Positions 27,296 to 36,435 are shown, numbered from the stretch's first letter. The stretch is 64,000 nt of DNA from Vibrio ziniensis (GCF_011064285.1 NZ_CP049331.1:806001-870000); one strand, 5' to 3'. Translations and numbers: made by a program. The notes: generated by a model not told the origin, from the sequence alone.

Positions 27296-28071
27296 TGTAC
27301 GTTGTTGAACTTGAGTTTGAATGTTTTGATAATACTACCATCACTGCTGTTGATAGAGCGATCAATGGGTTGATGGATGCATTACGTTATAACGGACAGG
27401 TGCTAGGTCGCGAATTCCCCATTGTTATGGGAGACGGTGAGTTTTCTGTTCGAGCGGTTTGTCCTGAAAAAGACAGCCTTCATCCAAAGAACCATTCTGA
27501 ATTTGTCAAAGTGTGCTTTAATCGCCTAGCGGAGGCTTGCTTACTCGCTCCTAAGTTTCGTTTGCTTGGCAGAGATATTAATTCTGAACAAGCAGCGGAA
27601 GAAGAAACTCCAAGTTGGCAAGTTCTCTACACCACTTATGTTCATACCTGTTCGCCATTACGAAGTGGTGAAACCTTGTTACCAATTCCTCTTTATCGAA
27701 ATGAAGCGACATTTAATGGTGACCATAAGTCAGTCATAAAATGGCAAACGGAGTGGCAAGCGTGTGATGAACTTCAGATGGCTGGTGGCTGTAAAGCGGA
27801 ACATGCGGCTTTGAAAGAAATTTGCGACGTGAACAGTGACTTATTCCGCCGTGGATGGGATTTAAGTAAACGTATTGAATACATAACGAAAATTCCAACC
27901 TATTACTATCAGTACCGTGTTGGCGGAAAGAGTTTAGCGGAAGAGAAAGCTAGACCTTGTCCTAAATGTGGTGGGAACTGGCTGTTAGAAGAGCCTCTAC
28001 ATGACATTTTCCACTTCAAGTGCGATAACTGCCGTATAGTTTCTAACATCTCTTGGGATCATCTGAAGTAA
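27295..28071 (+). CDS. DUF2310 Zn-ribbon-containing protein
   Basis: 258 residues of the DUF2310 family, described as Zn-ribbon and possibly nucleic-acid binding. The body is unassigned (YVVELEFECFDNTTITAVDR start). The C-terminus is a rubredoxin-like knuckle pair, CPKCGGNWLL then FKCDNCRIVSN near 221-248, which would hold one zinc. Co-translated with syd through a TAATG overlap, a pairing I recall in other vibrios. No catalytic motif; a role in translocon or RNA quality control would be speculation from context. Confidence 0.85.
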   Translation: MYVVELEFECFDNTTITAVDRAINGLMDALRYNGQVLGREFPIVMGDGEFSVRAVCPEKDSLHPKNHSEFVKVCFNRLAEACLLAPKFRLLGRDINSEQAAEEETPSWQVLYTTYVHTCSPLRSGETLLPIPLYRNEATFNGDHKSVIKWQTEWQACDELQMAGGCKAEHAALKEICDVNSDLFRRGWDLSKRIEYITKIPTYYYQYRVGGKSLAEEKARPCPKCGGNWLLEEPLHDIFHFKCDNCRIVSNISWDHLK

Positions 28072-28099
28072 TTGATTTTAAAGTCACTTCACCGTTAAC

Positions 28100-28124
28100 A
28101 AAAAGGGCTCCAATCGGAGCCCTT
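28100..28124. terminator. Bidirectional terminator between DUF2310 gene and metQ
   Basis: AAGGGCTCC-aat-CGGAGCCCTT; the T-run is better on the minus strand, serving metQ. Confidence 0.8.
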
Positions 28125-28166
28125 CAACTATTCTGATTATTAAAAGTCTTAGCAATAATCTAGTGA

Positions 28167-28976
28167 TTACCAGCCTTTAACTGAGCCACCGTGGAAAATT
28201 TCTGAAGCACCGTTTGCAACTTCATCCGTTTGGTAAGCTTTAAGGAAGTTCTGTACGTTTTCAGCATTTACGTTGTCTTGGCGAGCAACAAGCAGGTTCA
28301 CGTATGGTGACTCTTTGTTTTCAACGAAGATACCATCTTTCTCTGGAGTCAGATTGATAGAGCTCGCGTAAGTTGTGTTGATGATAGAAAGTGTTACGTC
28401 ATCAAGAGAACGTGGAAGTTGAGCTGCATCTAGTTCAACGATCTTGATGTTTTTAGGGTTTTCTACGATGTCACGTACAGTGGCTAGTAGGCCAACATCT
28501 TCACGTAGTTTCAGCAGACCTTGTTGCTCAAGTAATAGCAGAGAACGACCTAGGTTTGTTGGATCGTTTGGTACTGCAATACGGTCACCGTCTTGGATCT
28601 CATCAACAGATTTTACTTGTTTTGAGTAACCAGCAATTGGGTAAACAAATGTGTTACCAACGATTGCTAGTTTGTAACCACGGTCAGCAATTTGTTGATC
28701 TAAGTATGGTTTGTGTTGGAATGCGTTTGCGTCGATTGAACCGTCATCAAGTGCAGCGTTTGGTGTTACGTAGTCAGTGAAAGTGACTAGTTCAACATCT
28801 AGGTTGTATTTCTCTTTAGCAATTTTCGCTGCGATTTCTGCTACTTGAGCTTCAGCGCCAGCAATAACGCCGATTTTTACTTTGTTGTTATCGACTTCTT
28901 TCTCACCACAGCCAGCTAGCACAAGCGCAGATGCAGCAGCAGCGATGGTCAGTAAACTTTTAAGATTGAATTTCAT
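28167..28976 (-). CDS. metQ: Methionine ABC transporter substrate-binding lipoprotein MetQ
   Basis: Binds D/L-methionine in the periplasm and delivers it to MetNI. 269 residues from ATG 28976, preceded by AAGGAG; the longer frame to 29042 has no ribosome site. A lipoprotein signal sequence ends in LVLAGC, so it is lipid-anchored. NlpA family blocks follow: VDVELVTFTDYVTPNAALDD-like residues, DANAFQHKPYLDQQIADRGY, and AVPNDPTNLGRSLLLLEQQG. Last gene of metNIQ, which is led by MetJ boxes. Confidence 0.95.
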   Translation of the reverse strand: MKFNLKSLLTIAAAASALVLAGCGEKEVDNNKVKIGVIAGAEAQVAEIAAKIAKEKYNLDVELVTFTDYVTPNAALDDGSIDANAFQHKPYLDQQIADRGYKLAIVGNTFVYPIAGYSKQVKSVDEIQDGDRIAVPNDPTNLGRSLLLLEQQGLLKLREDVGLLATVRDIVENPKNIKIVELDAAQLPRSLDDVTLSIINTTYASSINLTPEKDGIFVENKESPYVNLLVARQDNVNAENVQNFLKAYQTDEVANGASEIFHGGSVKGW

Positions 28977-29010
28977 GGTAATCTCCTTGTTAGAAATTCT
29001 TATATCGTTT

Positions 29011-29688
29011 TTATCTGTGATCAACGCGGCGTACGAATGCATCGCCGATTGATTGAATTATTTGTACTAGAACAATAAGCATGACAACGGTTACAGCCAT
29101 TATCACCACATCGTAACGGTGGAAACCGTAACGAATAGCCACATCACCTAGGCCACCACCACCTACCGTACCTGCCATCGCTGAATAGCTCACAAGAGTT
29201 ACTAGCGTGATAGTTACAGAGTTAAGAATGGTCGGCATTGCTTCAGGTAACAGCACCTTGCGAATGATTTGCATTGGTGTCGCACCCATAGATTGTGCAG
29301 CTTCAACAAGACCAGTTGGAACTTCTAACAATGCACCTTCAATCAAGCGAGCGACAAAAGGAATTGCGCCGATAGTTAAAGGTACGATTGCTGCTGTTGT
29401 GCCAATGAAAGTACCCACAAGTAACTTTGTCACAGGGATAATTGCAACCATCAACACAAGAAACGGTACTGAACGTCCAACGTTTACGATTGCGCCAAGC
29501 GCACTGTTCAATTTCGTGTTTTCTAGCAAACCACCTTTTTTAGTGGTGTGAAGAATAACGCCTAGTGGAATACCTAGTGCAAAACCAATAATGCCTGCAA
29601 CTGCTACCATATACACTGTTTGCCAAGTTGCTGTTAAAAGCAGGTCACCGTTTAGTGATAACCAACTTGTGATGGTATTAAAGGACAT
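29011..29688 (-). CDS. metI: Methionine ABC transporter permease MetI
   Basis: Inner-membrane subunit of the MetNIQ importer. 225 residues and five hydrophobic helices, starting [20 protein letters not shown]. The EAA loop that docks on MetN reads [20 protein letters not shown] near 137-156. I use the ATG at 29688, with GAGG nine bases upstream; a TTG two codons earlier is possible but too close to that site. The start lies inside the last codons of metN (11-bp overlap), so the two are coupled. Confidence 0.95.
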   Translation of the reverse strand: MSFNTITSWLSLNGDLLLTATWQTVYMVAVAGIIGFALGIPLGVILHTTKKGGLLENTKLNSALGAIVNVGRSVPFLVLMVAIIPVTKLLVGTFIGTTAAIVPLTIGAIPFVARLIEGALLEVPTGLVEAAQSMGATPMQIIRKVLLPEAMPTILNSVTITLVTLVSYSAMAGTVGGGGLGDVAIRYGFHRYDVVIMAVTVVMLIVLVQIIQSIGDAFVRRVDHR

Positions 29689-30712
29689 AACCAAGTACCT
29701 CTACTTTTACTTTATTGTCACGAAGGTATTGAATTGCAGCATTGTCGTTTTCTTCGTTACCGAAGATTTCCGCAACCATCATGCCGAACTTCACGCCGCC
29801 TGCGTAATCAAGATCAGAACTTAAAATGCTGACATCGATATTGAACTTACGTGAAATTTGCGACATCAATGGCGCGTCTACTGTGGCGCCAGTAAATTCT
29901 AAGCGTACCAATGGGTAACTGCCTTCAACTCGTGTTTGTTGTAAGCGTGCTTGGTAATCATCAGGAATGGATAAATCCAGCGTTGAGCGAATGAACTGGT
30001 GTGCAAGTTCTGTTTTTGGATGAGCAAAGATTTCACCCACAGTGCCTTTTTCTACCAACTCACCATCACCGATGATAGCCACTTCATGACAAATACTTTT
30101 TACTACATCCATCTCATGGGTAATTAACAAGATAGTGATATTTAACTTACGGTTAATCTCTTTTAGTAGCTCAAGAATTGACTGCGTAGTGGCAGGGTCA
30201 AGAGCACTGGTTGCTTCGTCACACAGCAACACTTTTGGATCCGAGGCTAGGGCACGAGCTATTGCAACACGTTGTTTTTGGCCACCACTTAAGTTTGATG
30301 GGTAAGTGTCACGCTTCTCTGCCAAGCCAACCAATTGAAGGAGTTCCGAAACTTTTTTATCAATGTGGTTTGCACTTTGACCTGCAAGCTCCAAAGGCAA
30401 AGCAATGTTTTCAAACACAGTGCGTGATGAAAGCAAATTAAAATGTTGGAAAATCATGCCGATGTTTCGGCGAGCTTCGCTCAGCTGCTTCAAGCTAAGC
30501 TTAGTAAGGTCAACACCATCAACAATAACGCTACCGTTAGTAGGACGTTCTAACATATTCACACAACGGATCAGAGTGCTTTTACCTGCACCTGATGAAC
30601 CAATAACACCGAAGATCGTGCCTTGTTGGATACTTAGATTAATGTCTTTTAAGGCATTGATTTCTTTCGTGCCTTGGTAGAACACCTTGTTGACGTGACT
30701 AATCTCAATCAT
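29678..30712 (-). CDS. metN: Methionine ABC transporter ATP-binding protein MetN
   Basis: ATPase of the methionine importer. 344 residues: Walker [15 protein letters not shown] near 38-51, Q-loop [17 protein letters not shown] signature [16 protein letters not shown] near 139-154, Walker [14 protein letters not shown] near 159-171, H-loop [10 protein letters not shown]. The C-terminal NIL/ACT-like domain (about 265-344) binds methionine and inhibits transport when the cytoplasmic pool is full. First gene of metNIQ; MetJ boxes lie 145-176 bp upstream, giving repression by S-adenosylmethionine. Confidence 0.97.
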   Translation of the reverse strand: MIEISHVNKVFYQGTKEINALKDINLSIQQGTIFGVIGSSGAGKSTLIRCVNMLERPTNGSVIVDGVDLTKLSLKQLSEARRNIGMIFQHFNLLSSRTVFENIALPLELAGQSANHIDKKVSELLQLVGLAEKRDTYPSNLSGGQKQRVAIARALASDPKVLLCDEATSALDPATTQSILELLKEINRKLNITILLITHEMDVVKSICHEVAIIGDGELVEKGTVGEIFAHPKTELAHQFIRSTLDLSIPDDYQARLQQTRVEGSYPLVRLEFTGATVDAPLMSQISRKFNIDVSILSSDLDYAGGVKFGMMVAEIFGNEENDNAAIQYLRDNKVKVEVLGYVL

Positions 30713-30856
30713 TGAAAAACCTGCGCAGGGATAAATCTTGGTTGTTTTGTAACGAGTTACCTATGTATTACTAAAAGAGTAGCAACAACAGAATAATATT
30801 TTTAACTCGTTCTAACTTGGTAGAGGATGCTATGGCTTAACGAAGTTCAAGTCAAT

Positions 30857-30888
30857 AGATATTTTTACGTCTAGACGTCTAAATGGGT
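30857..30888. promoter_or_regulatory. MetJ operator array upstream of metN
   Basis: Four adjacent 8-bp met boxes: AGATATTT, TTACGTCT, AGACGTCT (30873-30880, perfect match to consensus) and AAATGGGT. MetJ dimers bind tandem boxes cooperatively with S-adenosylmethionine. Placed between divergent metN and gmhB but expected to act on metN. Confidence 0.8.
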
Positions 30889-30970
30889 GTTGGTATGAGA
30901 TCGTTAAGTAATTAGATAGTGATGAAAGAAATAAAGCGTGCAATAATTCGCTTAGTTTGACTTTATAGAG

Positions 30971-31537
30971 ATGAATATTTTGGCGAAACCAGCTGTGTTT
31001 TTAGACCGTGATGGCGTGATAAATGTGGATCATGGCTACGTAAGCGACGAACATGACTTTGATTTCATCGAAGGCGTTTTTGAAGCAACCAAAAAACTGA
31101 AAGAGATGGGCTACTTATTGGTCGTGGTGACTAACCAAGCAGGAATAGCCAGAGGTTATTATAGCGAAGATCGTTTTCTTTCATTAACACAGTGGATGGA
31201 TTGGAATTTCGTTGATAATGGCGTTGAGCTTGATGGCATCTATTACTGCCCTCATCACCCTGAGCATGGTGAAGGCAAATATAAAGAAGATTGTGATTGT
31301 CGCAAGCCGAAGCCGGGGATGTTTATCTCTGCACGAGACTTTTTGAAAATCGATATGGCGAACTCTGTCATGGTGGGTGATAAAGCCGAAGACATGATGG
31401 CGGCTGACGCTGCTGGCGTAGGAACTAAAATCTTAGTTCGTACCGGTAAGCCTGTTACTGAAAAAGGTGAAAGCTTAGCAACTGTTGTACTGGACAGTTT
31501 ACGCGATGTGCCTAACTATTTAAAAGAGCGTAAATAA
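30971..31537 (+). CDS. gmhB: D-glycero-beta-D-manno-heptose-1,7-bisphosphate 7-phosphatase
   Basis: Removes the 7-phosphate during ADP-heptose synthesis for the lipopolysaccharide inner core. 188 residues of the HAD superfamily: motif [17 protein letters not shown] near 9-24 (nucleophile Asp and acid/base Asp), motif [16 protein letters not shown] near 50-63, a zinc-binding cysteine/histidine loop [12 protein letters not shown] then [10 protein letters not shown] near 91-117, and motif [19 protein letters not shown] near 133-148. ATG at 30971; the ribosome site is weak. Divergent from metN, as in E. coli, but no rRNA operon follows here. Confidence 0.95.
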   Translation: MNILAKPAVFLDRDGVINVDHGYVSDEHDFDFIEGVFEATKKLKEMGYLLVVVTNQAGIARGYYSEDRFLSLTQWMDWNFVDNGVELDGIYYCPHHPEHGEGKYKEDCDCRKPKPGMFISARDFLKIDMANSVMVGDKAEDMMAADAAGVGTKILVRTGKPVTEKGESLATVVLDSLRDVPNYLKERK

Positions 31538-31586
31538 TACCTTTATGTGTAATAGGTACTCGAGACATTGTTGGGTTTGATATTGA

Positions 31587-31610
31587 GAGGTCGCTTATGC
31601 GACCTTTTTT
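31587..31610 (+). terminator. Intrinsic terminator after gmhB
   Basis: AGGTCGC-ttat-GCGACCT followed by five Ts. Confidence 0.88.
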
Positions 31611-31648
31611 ACTATTTAAAGACTGCATCATCATGAATAGACGCGATA

Positions 31649-31808
31649 ATACCAATCTGGAAAATTGACTGCTCATTGATAAGCAAACCTTCCTAGCCAA
31701 TGAGGGCTCGGCGGAACTTCTCGGACCAATTGATGCGAGTTTGTGTTCGATACCTAATCACTGTTGTACCAATGCTTAATCTGATCATCTATTTACTCAG
31801 AAAGGTAT
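31649..31808. repeat. Dispersed vibrio repeat, copy B (160 bp)
   Basis: Begins ATACCAAT and ends AAAGGTAT (6 of 8 terminal bases paired). The interior has GATAAGCAAA followed by CCT-type arm, GGGCTCGGCGGAACTTC and GAGTTTGTGTTCG, in the same order as copies at 2082 and 57445. The most diverged of the three copies, with the internal hairpin partly broken. Confidence 0.7.
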
Positions 31809-31944
31809 AGCTCAGCCGGAGCAGGCTCAGTTACCTTGTTCACGAAAAGTGATGATGCACGGTTAGAAGTCAAAGCTATGAACTATAAAACTTGCCGGAC
31901 TGAGTAAAATTTTGCTTATATATGGTCTAGATCATAAGTAGTAC

Positions 31945-31964
31945 GGTGGTCCGCCACCTTTTTT
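31945..31964 (+). terminator. Leader terminator ahead of treR
   Basis: GGTGG-tccg-CCACC followed by six Ts, ending only 19 bp before the treR start codon. TTGCCG (31892) and TATA-rich sequence near 31915-31922 could be the treR promoter, which would place this hairpin in the mRNA leader as an attenuator. Otherwise it ends a short upstream RNA. Confidence 0.55.
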
Positions 31965-31983
31965 CACCTGCAGACTGTATTTC

Positions 31984-32931
31984 ATGAGCAAAAAACTCAC
32001 TATTCTTGATATCGCAAAACTTTCCGGAGTCGGTAAATCTACCGTTTCTCGTGTACTTACTAATGATCCTAAAGTGAAGCCTGAAACTCGAGAAAAGGTG
32101 GAACGGGTGATTGCAGAGTCAGGATATGTCCCCTCTAAATCAGCTCAGCTTATGCGTGGCGGTAGTCAGAGAGTCATCGGTGTTATAATTTCTCGTCTTG
32201 ATTCACCATCCGAAAATCGTTCTGTCAGTAGCATGCTGGATATCTTATATGCTCATGGTTATGACGTAGTGATTATGGAAAGTCAGTTTGATAGGCAGAA
32301 AACTAACGACCATTTAGACGTACTTTTTAAGCGCAATGTCGATGGCGTGATTATCTTTGGTTTTACCGATTTGGATACGCAAGCTTTGGTCCCCTGGCAA
32401 CTAAAAGCGGTAGTGATCGCGACGCATTCTGAGCAAGTCTCTTCAATTAACTACGATAATGTAGGCATCATTAACCAGGCATTAGATCGCGTTAAGCAGC
32501 AAGGGTTAAATCAAATTAGCTTTATCGGGGTTGATCCTCAAGATGCAACGACGGGTGAAATGCGTTTGCAAGCCTATTTGGCTTGGTGCCAAAGTCATCA
32601 GGTTACACCTTGTTATCAGACTGGCAAACTGAAACACGAGAGTGCTTACCAACTGGTCGATAAGGTTCTGCATGAAGATACCCAAGCCATTGTTTGTGCT
32701 AGTGATACTTTAGCTTTAGGTGTTATCAAACGCCTGCAAGAGTGTCAGCGAGAAGATGTGATGGTGACTGGTGTCGGAGGTAATGAACTGCTCACTTTCT
32801 TATTTCCTAAGGTTTACAGCGTAGATCCCGGTTATCGCCAAGCGGGAGAGCAGGCAGCAAAGCTCTTAATTCAGCATCTGAGTGGAAATGTTCAACATCT
32901 TGTCCACTTAACTCAAAGCCCTGCGGTGTGA
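31984..32931 (+). CDS. treR: Trehalose operon repressor TreR
   Basis: LacI-family repressor of treBC, induced by trehalose 6-phosphate. 315 residues: N-terminal helix-turn-helix LDIAKLSGVGKSTVSRVLTN near 8-27 with hinge helix near 50-58 (PSKSAQLMRG), then a sugar-binding periplasmic-type core. It lies directly upstream of treB, and two 14-bp TreR-type palindromes occur in the treR-treB gap. No ribosome site stands out before the ATG, and a terminator-like hairpin sits just ahead, so translation or read-through may be limiting. Confidence 0.94.
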   Translation: MSKKLTILDIAKLSGVGKSTVSRVLTNDPKVKPETREKVERVIAESGYVPSKSAQLMRGGSQRVIGVIISRLDSPSENRSVSSMLDILYAHGYDVVIMESQFDRQKTNDHLDVLFKRNVDGVIIFGFTDLDTQALVPWQLKAVVIATHSEQVSSINYDNVGIINQALDRVKQQGLNQISFIGVDPQDATTGEMRLQAYLAWCQSHQVTPCYQTGKLKHESAYQLVDKVLHEDTQAIVCASDTLALGVIKRLQECQREDVMVTGVGGNELLTFLFPKVYSVDPGYRQAGEQAAKLLIQHLSGNVQHLVHLTQSPAV

Positions 32932-32943
32932 TAGCTATAAGTA

Positions 32944-32990
32944 TGATCAAGGCGTTGAGCTTTACGCTTTGATCAATTCTGTTCTTTCCA
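32944..32990 (+). terminator. Probable terminator after treR
   Basis: TGATCAAGGCG-10 nt-CGCTTTGATCA, an 11-bp stem with one G-U pair, then a loosely T-rich tail. A modest terminator. Confidence 0.45.
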
Positions 32991-33032
32991 CGTAAACATA
33001 ACCTATGTCTTGTTGAAAAATTCACCACCTAA

Positions 33033-33048
33033 TGTGATCGTTCTCAAT
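33033..33048. promoter_or_regulatory. CRP-like site upstream of treB
   Basis: TGTGATCGTTCTCAAT within AATGTGATC...TCAATT fits TGTGA-N6-TCACA with two mismatches in the right half. Immediately upstream of TreR operator 1, the expected place for catabolite activation of a PTS sugar operon. Confidence 0.5.
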
Positions 33049-33051
33049 TAA

Positions 33052-33065
33052 TGGGACTGTTCCCA
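33052..33065. promoter_or_regulatory. TreR operator 1
   Basis: TGGGACTGTTCCCA, close to the palindromic TreR operator TGGGAACGTTCCCA. Confidence 0.8.
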
Positions 33066-33108
33066 TTTTAAGCTTTAGTTGGATGTGTCACTATGCTGAA
33101 AATTTTTG

Positions 33109-33122
33109 TGGGAATGTTCCCA
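33109..33122. promoter_or_regulatory. TreR operator 2
   Basis: TGGGAATGTTCCCA, one base from a perfect palindrome; its centre is 57 bp from operator 1, allowing cooperative or looped repression of treB. Confidence 0.82.
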
Positions 33123-33172
33123 TTATCGATTCGACTAATATAAAAGCTATAAGTAACAGGGTGGACAAAGGT

Positions 33173-34597
33173 ATGAGTAAGATAGCGAGACAAGATGTCG
33201 TGCGTCTTGTTGAATTAGTTGGCGGTAGCGAAAACATCGCCAGTGTTAGCCACTGCCTAACACGTTTACGGTTTGTACTGAATGAACCAGAAAAAGCAGA
33301 TAAACAAGGCTTGGAATCTCTCAGCATAGTCAAAGGTTGCTTTACCAATGCAGGTCAATTCCAAGTTGTTATTGGTACCGAAGTAGACCAAGTGTTTAAA
33401 GTGCTTTTGGATGTGACAGGTCAAGCAGGATCTTCGAAAGAAGATGCGAAACTAGCGGCACGTCAAAACATGAACATCTTAGAGCGTGGTATTTCCCATC
33501 TTGCTGAAATTTTTGTACCGCTGCTTCCTGCCATTATTACCGGTGGTTTGATCTTAGGTTTCCGTAATGTGATTGGCGACATCAAGATGTTCGACGGCCA
33601 AACTCTTACCGAAATCAGCCAGTTTTGGGCAAGTGTTCACTCATTCTTGTGGTTGATTGGCGAAGCAATTTTCTTCTTCCTACCCGTTGGTGTGTGCTGG
33701 TCTACAGTGAAGAAATTAGGCGGTACACCAATTTTAGGTATCACTTTGGGTGTGACGCTTGTTTCTCCTCAACTTATGAATGCCTATCTAATTGGTAAGC
33801 AAGTACCTGAAGTCTGGGATTTCGGTCTGTTTGTAATTGAAAAAGTAGGCTACCAAGCTCAGGTTATTCCGGCCATTTTAGCGGGTGTATTGCTAGCCTT
33901 TATTGAAAACACGTTAAAACGAGTGATTCCAGCGTACCTATATCTTGTCGTTGTGCCGTTCGTTTCTTTGATTCTGGCTGTAATTTTATCGCATACATTA
34001 ATTGGCCCATTTGGTCGTATGTTAGGTAACGGCGTTGCATTTGCAGCCAAAGCAGCAATGACCGGCGATTTCGCGGTATTGGGCTCAATGATTTTTGGTT
34101 TCTTGTACGCTCCATTGGTAATCACTGGTATCCATCACACAACTAACGCGGTGGATTTGCAGCTTATGCAAGAGCTTGGTGGAACACCGATTTGGCCTTT
34201 AATTGCTCTGTCAAACATTGCACAGGCATCTGCTGTTGTAGGCATCATTCTTATCAGTAAAAAGCATGGTGAACGCGATATCTCAGTTCCAGCGGCGATT
34301 TCCGCTTATTTAGGTGTTACTGAGCCAGCCATGTACGGTATTAACCTTAAATACAAGTTCCCAATGCTATACGCAATGATTGGTAGCGCTCTAGCTGCGG
34401 CTGTGTGTGGTAGTGCGGGTGTGATGGCAAATGGCATCGGTGTGGGTGGCTTGCCGGGTATTTTATCTATTCAACCTCAATACTGGAGTGTTTACCTAAT
34501 TGCAATGCTGGTGGCAATTGTGGTTCCAGCTGCTTTGACTTTGGTTATGTACAAACGCGCACAAGGCAAAGGCGTACTATCAACCGCATCAGCATAA
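33173..34597 (+). CDS. treB: PTS trehalose transporter subunit IIBC
   Basis: Imports trehalose across the inner membrane with phosphorylation to trehalose 6-phosphate. 474 residues from ATG 33173 (MSKIARQDVVRLVELVGGSE); the open frame extends to 33083 but that part contains operator 2. EIIB domain first, with the phosphorylated cysteine in ASVSHCLTRLRFVL at residue 28, then the EIIC membrane domain (about 105-470) with TGIHHTTNAVDLQLMQELGG and LGVTEPAMYGINLKYKFP, substrate-site blocks of the sucrose/trehalose class. No EIIA domain, so it depends on EIIA-Glc. Controlled by TreR and probably CRP. Confidence 0.95.
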   Translation: MSKIARQDVVRLVELVGGSENIASVSHCLTRLRFVLNEPEKADKQGLESLSIVKGCFTNAGQFQVVIGTEVDQVFKVLLDVTGQAGSSKEDAKLAARQNMNILERGISHLAEIFVPLLPAIITGGLILGFRNVIGDIKMFDGQTLTEISQFWASVHSFLWLIGEAIFFFLPVGVCWSTVKKLGGTPILGITLGVTLVSPQLMNAYLIGKQVPEVWDFGLFVIEKVGYQAQVIPAILAGVLLAFIENTLKRVIPAYLYLVVVPFVSLILAVILSHTLIGPFGRMLGNGVAFAAKAAMTGDFAVLGSMIFGFLYAPLVITGIHHTTNAVDLQLMQELGGTPIWPLIALSNIAQASAVVGIILISKKHGERDISVPAAISAYLGVTEPAMYGINLKYKFPMLYAMIGSALAAAVCGSAGVMANGIGVGGLPGILSIQPQYWSVYLIAMLVAIVVPAALTLVMYKRAQGKGVLSTASA

Positions 34598-34606
34598 ACC
34601 TTTTAT

Positions 34607-34631
34607 GAGTGGCTTTTAGCCACTCTTTTTC
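34607..34631 (+). terminator. Intercistronic terminator between treB and treC
   Basis: GAGTGGCT-ttt-AGCCACTC followed by five Ts, 10 bp after the treB stop and 29 bp before the treC start. Likely gives partial termination so treC is expressed below treB, or marks a separate treC promoter. Confidence 0.8.
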
Positions 34632-34659
34632 TATTTTATTTTTGGTAAGTGAGATTCGA

Positions 34660-36345
34660 ATGGCCTTTGCTAATACAGCATCTGACTGGTGGAAGACCGC
34701 CTCTATATATCAAATTTATCCCAAAAGTTTCTGTGACAGTGGCGCAAAAGGGACCGGGGATATCCAAGGCATTATTTCTAAATTAGATTATCTGCAAAAG
34801 TTGGGGATTGATGCCATTTGGCTGACACCGGTGTATCAGTCGCCAATGGTAGATAATGGTTACGATATTGCGGATTACTATTCGATAAATCCAGATTTTG
34901 GCACCATGAGTGACTTTGATAGCTTGCTAGAGTTGGCTCATCAAAAGGGTATTCGAATCATAATGGATATCGTTGTTAACCATACATCAACGCAGCATAT
35001 GTGGTTTCAATCTGCCTTAGCCGATAAAGCGAGCCCTTATCGTGACTACTACATTTGGAAGTCTCCGGTAGACGGGCAAGCTCCTAATAACTGGCAATCC
35101 AAGTTTGGTGGTAGCGCTTGGGAATACGACGAAAAATCCAATCAATATTACTTACATCTATTTGCAAAAGAACAAGCGGATTTGAACTGGGAAAACCCCT
35201 TGGTTCGAGATGAAGTCAAAGAAGTGATTAGCTTTTGGGCAGAGAAAGGTGTGGATGGATTCCGTTTAGATGTGATTAATTTGATTTCTAAACAGCAGGA
35301 TTTCCCAAACGATGATTCGGGAGATGGGCGACGATTTTATACCGATGGACCTCGCGTTCATGAGTATTTACAAGAGATTAGCCGCGATGTTTTCCAGAAA
35401 TATGGCAGTGTGACGGTGGGTGAGATGTCGTCGACTACGTTGGAGCACTGTCAGCAATATTCTTCGCTAGATAACAAAGAGCTGTCTATGGTGTTCAACT
35501 TTCATCATCTGAAAGCGGATTATCCGAATGGTGAAAAATGGACCAAAGCACCGTTTGATTTTGTTCAGCTCAAGCAGGTGTTTAACCACTGGCAAACCGG
35601 TCTAAACGGAAAAGGTTGGGGCGCTCTTTTCTGGTGTAATCATGATCAACCTCGAGTAGTGAGTCGGCTGGGTAACGATACTCAGTATCGTGTTGAGTCA
35701 GCCAAAATGCTCGCCACCTCTGTACACATGATGCAGGGCACACCTTATATTTACCAAGGTGAAGAAATTGGTATGACGAACCCCGGTTACAGTTCGATTT
35801 CCCAATATCGAGATGTTGAAAGCACCAATATGTACGACATTATGGTTAAGAAAAAAGGTGTTAGCGATGCCGATATGCTGGCTATTTTGGCGCAGAAATC
35901 TCGTGATAATTCTCGTACGCCAATGCAGTGGAATAGCGAACAATATGCCGGATTTAGCAAAGCAGAACCGTGGATCTCTGTGGCGAACAATTACCCACAT
36001 ATCAATGCAGAACAAGCATTAGACAATGAAGATTCGGTATTTTACTACTATCAGAAACTTATTCAGCTACGGAAAACTATTCCGGTAATTACGGATGGAG
36101 ACTATGAAGATTTTCTACCGGATCACGAATCTGTTTTCGCTTATCTAAGACGTAGCACTACTCAGATATTGGTGTGCCTGAATAACTATTATGCTGTAGA
36201 AGCTGAATGTGAACTGCCAGCTCAACTAGAGCTAAGTAAAGCTAGTTATCTTATTGGTAACTACCCTGACATAGAACAACATGCGGTGGAACGTAAACAA
36301 ACGCTGAGAGCTTATGAGACCAGAGTTATATTGATTGAGCATTAA
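34660..36345 (+). CDS. treC: Alpha,alpha-phosphotrehalase TreC
   Basis: Cytoplasmic GH13 enzyme that splits trehalose 6-phosphate into glucose and glucose 6-phosphate. 561 residues from ATG 34660 (MAFANTASDWWKTASIYQIY); the longer frame from 34609 is inside a terminator hairpin. Conserved GH13 regions: DIVVNHTSTQHMWFQSAL near 104-121, GVDGFRLDVINLIS with the nucleophile Asp near 204, SVTVGEMSSTTL with the acid Glu near 255, and ALFWCNHDQPRVVSRLG near 323. The early SKLDYLQKLGIDAIWLTPVY is typical of the oligo-1,6-glucosidase/TreC subfamily. Ends the tre operon. Confidence 0.94.
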   Translation: MAFANTASDWWKTASIYQIYPKSFCDSGAKGTGDIQGIISKLDYLQKLGIDAIWLTPVYQSPMVDNGYDIADYYSINPDFGTMSDFDSLLELAHQKGIRIIMDIVVNHTSTQHMWFQSALADKASPYRDYYIWKSPVDGQAPNNWQSKFGGSAWEYDEKSNQYYLHLFAKEQADLNWENPLVRDEVKEVISFWAEKGVDGFRLDVINLISKQQDFPNDDSGDGRRFYTDGPRVHEYLQEISRDVFQKYGSVTVGEMSSTTLEHCQQYSSLDNKELSMVFNFHHLKADYPNGEKWTKAPFDFVQLKQVFNHWQTGLNGKGWGALFWCNHDQPRVVSRLGNDTQYRVESAKMLATSVHMMQGTPYIYQGEEIGMTNPGYSSISQYRDVESTNMYDIMVKKKGVSDADMLAILAQKSRDNSRTPMQWNSEQYAGFSKAEPWISVANNYPHINAEQALDNEDSVFYYYQKLIQLRKTIPVITDGDYEDFLPDHESVFAYLRRSTTQILVCLNNYYAVEAECELPAQLELSKASYLIGNYPDIEQHAVERKQTLRAYETRVILIEH

Positions 36346-36380
36346 CGAGCATTTTCTGCAGTGATAGTCTTTATGCAATA

Positions 36381-36406
36381 AAGCCCCAAAGTGTAGGGGC
36401 TTTTTC
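36381..36406 (+). terminator. Intrinsic terminator after treC
   Basis: AAGCCCC-aaagtgta-GGGGCTT followed by Ts. Confidence 0.85.
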
Positions 36407-36435
36407 TTTATGGCGAGTCAATAAAATATCTGAAA

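Noticed and set aside
33083..33172. N-terminal extension of treB
   Set aside because: Contains a TreR operator and is absent from the EIIB fold; start placed at 33173.
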